8,651 nucleotides of DNA from an uncultured Neomegalonema sp. Lineage in GTDB: Bacteria > Pseudomonadota > Alphaproteobacteria > Rhodobacterales > Rhodobacteraceae. The position numbers were made by a program, and so were the translations under genes. Location: assembly GCA_937927905.1 (NCBI GenBank), contig CALFWP010000120.1, positions 1 to 8,651 on the forward strand, given 5' to 3'. Position 1 is the first letter of the stretch, and each line of letters starts with the position of its first letter. Under the pieces are notes generated by a model that searched no databases, had not been told where the DNA came from, and saw only the letters and a program-made list of their open reading frames with translations. Below, in pieces: positions 1 to 6,044 of the stretch.

Positions 1-1830
1 AGTCTTTTTATCCTGCCGATTGCCGCTGTCGGGGTGACGACGCTGCCGACAGGTTCCAATCCGGATATGTTTGTTCTAACGATGCCCCTGGCCGCCGGGC
101 GGGATGACGTTGCTTTGCTTGCCTTTCTCGGAGGATTTTCATCGGCAACCTCTATGGTCATTGTGTCCTGTATTGCCCTGTCCACGATGATCTCAAACCA
201 CATTGTCATGCCGCTGACATTGCGCCGCACGATTGGAATGCGGGCGGGCGGTGATGTGCGCGCCCTGCTGTTGAAAAGCAGACGTATCGCGGTTTGTGGC
301 ATTTTGTTTGTCGGCTTTCTCTATCTCGAATTCGGCCCGCAAAGTGCCGGCCTTGCCTCGATCGGGCTTGTTGCCTTTCTGGGAGTTGCACAGGTTTTAC
401 CGGCTTTGCTGGGTGCCTTGTTCTGGCCCCGTGCCAACCGGCGCGGAGCAATGCTCGGCCTGACGGGAGGGTTTGTGATCTGGACTTATACCTTGTTGTT
501 GCCGGGATTACTTGCGGATATAGACTGGTGGCAGAGGGTGACACTGGACGGGCCGTTCGGGATCAGCGCACTACGCCCCGGTGCTCTGTTCGGGTTAAGC
601 GGCGCAGACCCGCTGATGCATGCTTTTTTCTGGAGCATCAGTACCAATACGTTGTTTTTTATCCTCGGTTCACTCAGCAGGGATTTAAGCCCCTTGGAAA
701 AACTGCAAAGTACTGTTTTTGTTGATGCTTTCCGGTCCACTCCCGATGGTGGACACCAGCTTGTCGGGCGGGCTGCTTCTGCGGATTCTCTTTTCGATCT
801 GGCACAGCGTGTCATGGGTGCAAACCAGGCCTATGATATCTTTCGGAATTACGCGCAGGACAACAATCAGAAAACCGATTTTCCCGAACCCGATGATGCT
901 TTTATCAATCACCTTGAACGCCGGATGGCCTCAAGTGTCGGTGCTTCCTCCGCACGGGCTATGATTTCCCGCGTTGCCGGAGGTGAAAGGATCAGCCTTG
1001 ATGCACTGGTCGAAATTGCTGATGAAACCGCGCGGCTGATGGAATATTCAACGCGCATCGAACAAAAATCCCGTGAATTAGAGGAAACCGCATCCCAGTT
1101 AAAAAGCGCTAATGACAAGCTGTTGCATATGGATGCGCAAAAAGACGAATTTCTCAGTCAGGTCAGTCATGAACTGCGCACACCGATGACATCCATTCGT
1201 TCTTTCTCGGAAATCCTGGCGCAGAGCAAACAGATTGATGATGAAAAATCCCGTTATTTTATGGATATTATTCGCATCGAAAGCACACGGCTGACACGTC
1301 TGCTTGATGATATTCTGGATATCGGTGTTGTTGAGAGGGGAGATGATTTTCCGCTGGCATCTATTGATCCGGTTATGGCCCTTCAACATGCGGTCAATGC
1401 CTGTCGCGGTCTGGCGGCCTCGGCCAATGTTACGATTCGGGAGCAGTACGATGCTCGATCAGAAACAGTATTTGCCAATCAGGACAGACTGACGCAGGTG
1501 TTCATCAACATCATTTCAAATGCGATCAAATATAATGATGCCACCGAACCGGTAATCGAAATCACCACAGGAATAGAAAACGGTCTGTTCCGTGTCAGCG
1601 TCAGCGATAACGGCTCCGGCATTTCACCGCAGGATGCGACGATGATTTTTGACAAATTCGCACGCGGATCAAAGCCTACAAATGAAAAAGGAGCCGGTCT
1701 GGGCCTTTCGATCAGCCGGGCGATTATACGCAGGTTCGGTGGTGATATTACTCTGAATTCTGAAAACCTAACCGGCGCACAATTCGATATCACACTTCCC
1801 TTATACCCTGTAGCGGCTTCAGACGCCTAA
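1..1830 (+). CDS. CbrA-like sensor histidine kinase with sodium:solute symporter domain, 5'-truncated
   Basis: The reading frame is open from base 1, so the real start lies left of the window; the GTG at 34 is an internal valine. Residues are counted from base 1. Residues 1-225 hold a partial and about five full hydrophobic segments (about 37-70, 95-112, 116-143, 150-172, 207-225), matching the C-terminal half of an SSS (SLC5-type) symporter. Residues about 235-330 resemble the STAC linker domain of CbrA-type proteins. A charged coiled coil (about 341-383) leads into HisKA, with SHELRTP and phospho-acceptor His390. The HATPase core follows: N box around Asn503/Asn507, DNGSG 536-540, IFDKF 549-553 and GAGLGLS 564-570. 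I see no PAS domain and no receiver domain, so phosphate should pass to a separate response regulator not found here. By family it is an inner-membrane sensor, possibly coupled to solute uptake; the ligand is unknown. Its last 12 bases overlap the end of parB. Confidence 0.88.
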   Translation, partial: SLFILPIAAVGVTTLPTGSNPDMFVLTMPLAAGRDDVALLAFLGGFSSATSMVIVSCIALSTMISNHIVMPLTLRRTIGMRAGGDVRALLLKSRRIAVCGILFVGFLYLEFGPQSAGLASIGLVAFLGVAQVLPALLGALFWPRANRRGAMLGLTGGFVIWTYTLLLPGLLADIDWWQRVTLDGPFGISALRPGALFGLSGADPLMHAFFWSISTNTLFFILGSLSRDLSPLEKLQSTVFVDAFRSTPDGGHQLVGRAASADSLFDLAQRVMGANQAYDIFRNYAQDNNQKTDFPEPDDAFINHLERRMASSVGASSARAMISRVAGGERISLDALVEIADETARLMEYSTRIEQKSRELEETASQLKSANDKLLHMDAQKDEFLSQVSHELRTPMTSIRSFSEILAQSKQIDDEKSRYFMDIIRIESTRLTRLLDDILDIGVVERGDDFPLASIDPVMALQHAVNACRGLAASANVTIREQYDARSETVFANQDRLTQVFINIISNAIKYNDATEPVIEITTGIENGLFRVSVSDNGSGISPQDATMIFDKFARGSKPTNEKGAGLGLSISRAIIRRFGGDITLNSENLTGAQFDITLPLYPVAASDA

Positions 1831-2709
1831 GCGCTCACAAATTCCGTCAAGCTCTTCCAGAGTGTTATAAGTAATTTCGAGCCTGCCGCCCTTACCCTCT
1901 TCGATGATTTTGACTTTTGCCCCGAAAGCGGCGCCAAGATCAGCTTCCAATGCTGCTGTATTAACATCTTTAGTACGCTTATCCGGCCGGTTTTTATCTT
2001 TTCGCGAAGAGCCGCCCGTATCATTTTTGCTGGTCATGTTTTCCGCATCACGGACAGAAAGACCCTTCTTTACGATTTCACCTGCCAGTCTGTCCGCATC
2101 CGGTTTTCCGATCAGGGCGCGGGCATGTCCCATGCTCAGTTCACCGGTACGCAGATAAGTCAGAGTTTTGACCGGCAGCTTTAACAGGCGGATCATATTC
2201 GCAATATGACTGCGTGATTTTCCAATGACCTGCGCAACCTGCTCTTGTGTGTAATCGTGATTGTCGATCAGGCGGACATAGCCCTCCGCCTCTTCAACTG
2301 GGTTCAGGTCGGCACGCTGAACATTTTCGATAATGGCAACTTCGAGTGTTTCCGCATCACTGAAGTCCTTTACGATAATCGGAACTTCATGCAATGCCGC
2401 CATCTGAGAAGCACGCCAGCGCCGTTCACCGGCAATAATCTCATACCCGTCCGGATTTCGCGGATTATGCCGAACCAATATCGGCTGCAACAATCCCTTC
2501 TCTTTGATGGACGCAGCAAGAGTATCAAGATCCTTCTGATCAAAAGTTTTACGCGGCTGATCAGGGTTTGCCTCCAAATGGGCAATCGGTGCCACCGCTG
2601 TTGAACCGGGCGAAAAATCATTGTCCTTGATTTCATCAACTGGATCATCCGCCAGCAAAGCGGATAGGCCCCGGCCCAGTTTTTTCCGTGAACGCAGAAC
2701 TTCATTCAT
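1819..2709 (-). CDS. parB: Chromosome partitioning protein ParB (parS-binding CTPase clamp)
   Basis: This 296-residue protein has the full chromosomal ParB layout. The N-terminal GRGLSALL (12-19) is the usual ParA-contact segment. The CTP-binding domain shows NPDQPRK (48-54), GERRWRAS (94-101) and ENVQR (128-132), the conserved boxes of the ParB CTPase. A helix-turn-helix at about 154-179 (starting TQEQVAQVIGKS) reads parS. A basic, probably flexible linker (about 228-250) precedes the C-terminal dimerisation domain. Family knowledge says ParB loads at parS, closes as a clamp on CTP binding and slides to nearby DNA, stimulating ParA ATPase. Four exact parS copies lie just upstream in the same operon. 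The ATG at 2709 is chosen because AAGGAG sits 7 nt upstream and the N-terminus matches the family. It follows parA by 11 nt and converges on the sensor kinase with a 12-base overlap. Confidence 0.97.
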   Translation of the reverse strand: MNEVLRSRKKLGRGLSALLADDPVDEIKDNDFSPGSTAVAPIAHLEANPDQPRKTFDQKDLDTLAASIKEKGLLQPILVRHNPRNPDGYEIIAGERRWRASQMAALHEVPIIVKDFSDAETLEVAIIENVQRADLNPVEEAEGYVRLIDNHDYTQEQVAQVIGKSRSHIANMIRLLKLPVKTLTYLRTGELSMGHARALIGKPDADRLAGEIVKKGLSVRDAENMTSKNDTGGSSRKDKNRPDKRTKDVNTAALEADLGAAFGAKVKIIEEGKGGRLEITYNTLEELDGICERLGV

Positions 2710-2716
2710 CGGATAA

Positions 2717-2722
2717 CTCCTT
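2717..2722 (-). promoter_or_regulatory. Ribosome-binding site of parB, overlapping the parA stop
   Basis: The minus strand reads TAAGGAG then TTATCCG then ATG. AAGGAG is a strong Shine-Dalgarno with 7-nt spacing to the ATG at 2709. Its first two bases are the last two of the parA TAA stop, so ribosomes ending parA are placed directly on the parB initiation region. Confidence 0.85.
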
Positions 2723-3527
2723 ATGCGGCAATGGCATCATGTTCACGGCGAAGCAATTCGCTCGCCAGATGGATATAAGCCTGACTTCCGGCACAGGAAT
2801 GATCGTATAAAAGTGCCGGTTTTCCATGGGACGGGGCTTCGGAAATGCGTACATTGCGGGGAATTTTCGTATCATACACAATTTTGCCCAGATACTCGCG
2901 GACATCTTCAACCACTTGTGCAGACAGGTTATTACGGCTGTCATACATCGTCAGAACAACACCTTGAATATCAAGATCGGGATTGAGCGTCGCTTTCACC
3001 CGACGGACGGTTTTTATCAGCTGGCTTAACCCCTGCAATGCATAGAACTCGCATTGTAGTGGAACAATAATCCCTGTCGATGCCACCATTGCATTAATCG
3101 TCACCATGCTGAGCGAAGGCGGACAATCAATCATGATATAATCATAACGGTTCAGGACTGTTCCACCGCCTGCACACAAAGCATCTGCCAGACGGTGTGC
3201 CCGTCGCTGCATACCGGAGAGATCAAGATCGGCACCGGATAAGTCCTGCGATGCCGGACAGATATCCATGCCTTTTACTTTGGTCGGAATAATCGCATCC
3301 GGTAATGCCGCCTCTCCGATCATTGCATGATAGCTGGTATAATCATAATCTTCAGAGGATATACCAAGACCCGTACCGGCATTGCCCTGTGCATCCAGAT
3401 CGATGAGCAAAACTTTCTTACCGACGGCCGCAAGTGCGGTTCCGAGATTAACAGCCGTGGTTGTTTTACCGACACCGCCCTTCTGATTAGCGATTGCGAG
3501 GACCCGGTGTTCGCGATTTTTTGTCAT
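2721..3527 (-). CDS. parA: Chromosome partitioning ATPase ParA (Soj family)
   Basis: This 268-residue protein is a deviant-Walker ATPase that binds the nucleoid and moves ParB-parS complexes. Numbering from the ATG at 3527, the Walker A motif KGGVGKTT is at 16-23 with the signature Lys16 and the P-loop Lys21. Walker A' DLDAQGN is at 43-49 and Walker B MIDCPPS at 132-138. The length is normal for chromosomal ParA, without the N-terminal DNA-binding domain of many plasmid ParAs. An open frame extends to a TTG at 3587, but the ATG at 3527 is preferred: it has GGAG 9 nt upstream, fits the family N-terminus, and overlaps the rsmG stop as ATGA. That overlap suggests translational coupling to rsmG. 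The stop codon TAA forms part of the parB ribosome-binding site, which couples parA to parB. Partners are ParB and, in many alphaproteobacteria, polar anchoring proteins; none is encoded here. Confidence 0.96.
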   Translation of the reverse strand: MTKNREHRVLAIANQKGGVGKTTTAVNLGTALAAVGKKVLLIDLDAQGNAGTGLGISSEDYDYTSYHAMIGEAALPDAIIPTKVKGMDICPASQDLSGADLDLSGMQRRAHRLADALCAGGGTVLNRYDYIMIDCPPSLSMVTINAMVASTGIIVPLQCEFYALQGLSQLIKTVRRVKATLNPDLDIQGVVLTMYDSRNNLSAQVVEDVREYLGKIVYDTKIPRNVRISEAPSHGKPALLYDHSCAGSQAYIHLASELLRREHDAIAA

Positions 3528-4138
3528 AGGCCGGTTCTCCGCTGAAAATCTTTTATTAAAAGGACAGAGCCACGGTGACCCGCACAACTCGTAAACTGTT
3601 CGTAAACAATATGCCAGAGGCGTTCCGCTTCGGTCAATTCGTTCGCGACATTTTCACCCTTCAAAAAAAGCGCCGTTCCGTTCTCTGTCAGCAAGGGACG
3701 GGACAATGCGAGCAAATCCGGCAGGGAAGCAAAAGCGCGCGCTGAAACAACATCGGCCTGTTGATCAACTTTTTCTACCCGCTCTGTCAGGATTTTGACG
3801 GATACATTACAGGCGCGTGCTGTCTCGGCCAGAAAAACAGATTTGCGGCGGTCGCTTTCTATCAGTGTCACCGATAAATCAGGCCGCAATATCGCAACAG
3901 CAAGCCCGGGAAACCCCGCACCTGATCCAAGATCAATCCAGGTCCTGACCGTTCCGGGAACATAATCCAGAATTTGCACACTATCGAGAAAATGCCGTTC
4001 CCACACATTGCTCAATGTAGGTTTTGCAACGAGATTGATCGCTTTATTCCATTTGCTCAAACGTTCGGCATAGATATCGAACCGTTCGAGTGTTTCACGT
4101 GAAACATTCATTCGCTCCGCAAATAACGCGCGGCTCAT
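3524..4138 (-). CDS. rsmG: 16S rRNA (guanine527-N7)-methyltransferase RsmG (GidB)
   Basis: This 204-residue, SAM-dependent enzyme should methylate N7 of G527 in the 530 loop of 16S rRNA; in other bacteria loss of RsmG gives low-level streptomycin resistance. The N-terminal helix region has KWNKAINLV (29-37) and ERHFLDS (47-53), both family hallmarks. The SAM-binding glycine motif DLGSGAGFPGL is at 69-79, followed by the acidic strand end LIESDRRKS, and the Rossmann fold continues to the C-terminus. The ATG at 4138 is chosen because AGGAG lies 5 nt upstream and it overlaps the mnmG stop as ATGA. A second in-frame ATG at 4111 (Met10) has GGAG only 3 nt upstream, so it is a weaker alternative. 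Codons 11-16 (NVSRET) are a perfect parS site, in a different phase from those in mnmG and mnmE. The stop overlaps the parA start. Confidence 0.97.
   Translation of the reverse strand: MSRALFAERMNVSRETLERFDIYAERLSKWNKAINLVAKPTLSNVWERHFLDSVQILDYVPGTVRTWIDLGSGAGFPGLAVAILRPDLSVTLIESDRRKSVFLAETARACNVSVKILTERVEKVDQQADVVSARAFASLPDLLALSRPLLTENGTALFLKGENVANELTEAERLWHIVYEQFTSCAGHRGSVLLIKDFQRRTGL
3537..3540 (-). promoter_or_regulatory. Ribosome-binding site of parA, within rsmG
   Basis: The minus strand reads GCGGAGAACCGGCCT followed by ATG at 3527. GGAG with 9-nt spacing lies inside the last codons of rsmG. It decides for the 268-residue ParA over the TTG-initiated form starting at 3587. Confidence 0.65.
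4091..4106. promoter_or_regulatory. parS centromere site 1, inside rsmG
   Basis: This is an exact copy of the 16-bp palindrome TGTTTCACGTGAAACA, the consensus ParB-binding site. On the minus strand it is read as the last base of Asn11 followed by GTT TCA CGT GAA ACA (Val-Ser-Arg-Glu-Thr) of RsmG. It is the copy nearest to parAB, about 1.4 kb from the parB start, and the only one of the four in this reading phase. Confidence 0.95.
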
Positions 4139-6003
4139 GCACTCTCCTGTGCTTCACGTTTCACATGACCCAATAATGCGGTCAGCGCTGCGGGTGTCAT
4201 TCCATCAATTCGTGAAGCCTGGCCAAGTGTACGCGGCTGTGTCCGCATCAACTTGGATTGTAGCTCATTCGACAAACCGTGGACCGAAGCATAATCAAGT
4301 GACTTTGGAAGCAGCAGCGCTTCATCACGCTGAAACGCAGCAATATCCGCCGCCTGTCTGTCGAGATAAGAGGCATAGATTGCATCAATCGCCAATTGCC
4401 CAAATGCGGACGGGGCAATCGTTCCCGTCTCCGGCCAGATAGACCGGATATGATCAACGGTGACATCACGATAGCCGAGCAGTTCAAAGGCCGTCCGCCT
4501 GCGGCCATCCTGATTAAGCTTTATACCGGCATTCACGGCATCACGCGGCGTTACAGATAAAGACTCGAGCTGTTTTCTACCTTCAACAAGCGCTGTATGT
4601 TTCACGTGAAACATTTCTGAACGCTCACGGCTGACACAGCCTATTTTCTCACCCAGAGGTGTAAGACGTTGATCCGCATTATCCGCACGCAGGCTCAGAC
4701 GGTATTCCGCACGTGATGTAAACATCCGGTAAGGCTCTGCGACGCCCCGTGTAACGAGGTCATCAATCATGACGCCGATATATCCTTCGGCACGGCTGAT
4801 AATGATATCATCAGAACCCGAGACATATGCCGCCGCATTAAGACCCGCCATCAGGCCCTGTGCCGCCGCCTCCTCATATCCTGTCGTACCGTTGATCTGA
4901 CCCGCAAGATAAAGACCGTCCAGGGCCTTTAATGCCAATGTCGGATCAAGCGCACGGGGATCGACATAATCATATTCAATCGCATAGCCCGGTTGAAGAA
5001 TACGCGCCTGTTCCAATCCCGGTATTTCCGTTATAAAGGCACGTTGCACCTCAACCGGCAGGGATGTCGATATCCCATTAGGATAGATTGTATGATCGTT
5101 CAGACCCTCCGGTTCGAGGAAAATCTGATGGCTGTCCTTTTCAGCAAAGCGCACAATTTTATCTTCAATCGACGGACAATAGCGCGGCCCTACACCCTCA
5201 ATTTGTCCACCATAGAGAGCCGATTTTTTCAGGTTCTGTTCAATAATCCTATGCGCTGCAACTGTGGTTCTGGTGATATGACAGGGCACTTGTGGTGTTG
5301 TAATTTTCTCTGTCAGGAAAGAAAACGGTACCGGTGTTTCATCTCCTGGCTGTTCCTCCAGTACACTGAAATCAATTGTACGCGCATCCAAACGTGCCGG
5401 TGTTCCGGTCTTAAGCCGCCCCATGGGCAAGCCAAGGGCATAAAGGCGATCGGCCATCGCCTTTGCAGGCGGATCCCCTGCACGTCCACCCTCTGTCCGC
5501 TGATCCCCGATATGCATCAGTCCGTTCAGGAATGTTCCTGTAGTGAGTATAACAGCGCCGGCAAGTATCGCACCTTCACCGGTCAGAACACCGGTTACCC
5601 GCAATCCATCCAGAATAAGATCACGTGCTTCCGTCTCGATCACCATCACAGCCGAACGCCCGAATGCAGCCTGCATTGCGGAACGGTAAAGCGCGCGGTC
5701 GGATTGTGCGCGTGGCCCGCGAACCGCCGGACCCTTGCGCAAATTCAGCATCCGGAACTGTATACCCGCTGCATCGGCAACATAACCCATGGCTCCGTCA
5801 AGCGCGTCGATTTCCCTGACAAGATGCCCCTTGCCCAATCCGCCAATTGCCGGATTACAGGACATTTCGCCGATCCGGTCCTTGCGGTGTGTAATCAGTG
5901 CCGTACGCGCGCCCATGCGGGCCGCCGCCAGTGCAGCATCACTTCCGGCATGACCGCCGCCGATAACCAGGACATCATAATCGAAATGTTTCACGTGAAA
6001 CAC
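4135..6003 (-). CDS. mnmG: tRNA uridine-5-carboxymethylaminomethyl modification enzyme MnmG (GidA)
   Basis: MnmG is an FAD enzyme that with MnmE installs the 5-(carboxymethyl)aminomethyl group, or its glycine-free form, on wobble U34 of certain tRNAs. Its 622 residues are typical. The FAD-binding GGGHAG is at 15-20. SCNPAIGGLGKGHL (48-61) carries Cys49, and GPRYCPSIEDK carries Cys276; these match the two active-site cysteines (47 and 277) of the E. coli enzyme. Further hallmarks are KTGTPARL, GLYLAGQINGTTGYEEAAA and RMFTSRAEYRLSLR. The C-terminal MnmE/tRNA-binding helical domain is present. Codons 1-6 (GTG TTT CAC GTG AAA CAT) and codons 464-469 (MFHVKH) are exact parS sites. The start is uncertain: TAG blocks the frame at 6010-6012, so GTG 6003 is the most upstream start, but the ribosome-binding site fits GTG 5994 (codon 4) better, giving 619 residues. 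It lies 41 nt after mnmE and its TGA overlaps the rsmG ATG. Confidence 0.97.
   Translation of the reverse strand: MFHVKHFDYDVLVIGGGHAGSDAALAAARMGARTALITHRKDRIGEMSCNPAIGGLGKGHLVREIDALDGAMGYVADAAGIQFRMLNLRKGPAVRGPRAQSDRALYRSAMQAAFGRSAVMVIETEARDLILDGLRVTGVLTGEGAILAGAVILTTGTFLNGLMHIGDQRTEGGRAGDPPAKAMADRLYALGLPMGRLKTGTPARLDARTIDFSVLEEQPGDETPVPFSFLTEKITTPQVPCHITRTTVAAHRIIEQNLKKSALYGGQIEGVGPRYCPSIEDKIVRFAEKDSHQIFLEPEGLNDHTIYPNGISTSLPVEVQRAFITEIPGLEQARILQPGYAIEYDYVDPRALDPTLALKALDGLYLAGQINGTTGYEEAAAQGLMAGLNAAAYVSGSDDIIISRAEGYIGVMIDDLVTRGVAEPYRMFTSRAEYRLSLRADNADQRLTPLGEKIGCVSRERSEMFHVKHTALVEGRKQLESLSVTPRDAVNAGIKLNQDGRRRTAFELLGYRDVTVDHIRSIWPETGTIAPSAFGQLAIDAIYASYLDRQAADIAAFQRDEALLLPKSLDYASVHGLSNELQSKLMRTQPRTLGQASRIDGMTPAALTALLGHVKREAQESA
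4144..4148 (-). promoter_or_regulatory. Ribosome-binding site of rsmG, within mnmG
   Basis: The minus strand reads AGGAG, then AGTGC, then ATG at 4138. The site lies in the last codons of mnmG and supports the upstream of the two possible rsmG starts. Confidence 0.7.
4598..4613. promoter_or_regulatory. parS centromere site 2, inside mnmG (3' part)
   Basis: This is an exact TGTTTCACGTGAAACA palindrome, read within mnmG as ATG TTT CAC GTG AAA CAT, codons 464-469 (Met-Phe-His-Val-Lys-His). It lies 507 bp from site 1. It is predicted to nucleate ParB clamp loading together with the other three copies. Confidence 0.95.
5987..6002. promoter_or_regulatory. parS centromere site 3, over the mnmG start
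   Basis: This is an exact TGTTTCACGTGAAACA palindrome, 1389 bp from site 2. It begins with the TG of the GTG at 6003 and covers the first six codons of mnmG. It therefore also contains the alternative GTG start at 5994, in the centre of the palindrome. In the mRNA the same bases can fold as a 6-bp stem with a 4-nt loop. Confidence 0.95.
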
Positions 6004-6007
6004 TCCC
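6003..6007 (-). promoter_or_regulatory. Probable ribosome-binding site of mnmG, abutting parS site 3
   Basis: The minus strand reads GACGGGAG, TGTTTCAC, GTG, AAA. GGGAG has no spacing to the GTG at 6003, since its last G is the first base of that codon, but an ideal 8-nt spacing to the GTG at 5994. This favours initiation inside the parS palindrome. No other Shine-Dalgarno-like string is evident at a useful distance from 6003. Confidence 0.55.
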
Positions 6008-6044
6008 GTCTATTTATGAAGAGATGAGTCATAGAAACTCTTTC
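6004..6044 (-). other. mnmE-mnmG intergenic gap
   Basis: This 41-nt stretch is the longest non-coding piece in the window. It is AT-rich, contains one GANTC site (6026-6030) and the mnmG ribosome-binding bases. I see no convincing sigma-70 promoter pair or terminator hairpin, so transcription probably reads through. Confidence 0.5.

Noticed and set aside
34..36. GTG at 34 as the start of the sensor kinase
   Set aside because: The frame is open to base 1 and the residues before it continue a symporter membrane segment, so the gene is cut by the window edge.
2245..2604. Plus-strand open frame of 119 codons opposite parB
   Set aside because: It is antisense to conserved ParB motifs and shows no domain, start signal or composition supporting a gene.
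3528..3587. N-terminal extension of ParA from a TTG at 3587
   Set aside because: The extra 20 residues have no family match and overlap rsmG more deeply. The ATG at 3527 has a ribosome-binding site and an ATGA junction.
4150..4172. Possible fifth, degenerate parS near the mnmG 3' end (TGCTTCACGT and CGTTTCACATGA overlapping half-like sites)
   Set aside because: Each best 16-mer matches the consensus at only 12 of 16 positions, and the second half of the palindrome is poor. The bases encode the expected MnmG C-terminus.
4993..6027. Long open frame of 344 codons on the plus strand opposite mnmG
   Set aside because: It is fully antisense to a well-supported gene, is rich in Cys, His and Arg in no recognisable fold, and reads as a shadow of mnmG codon use.
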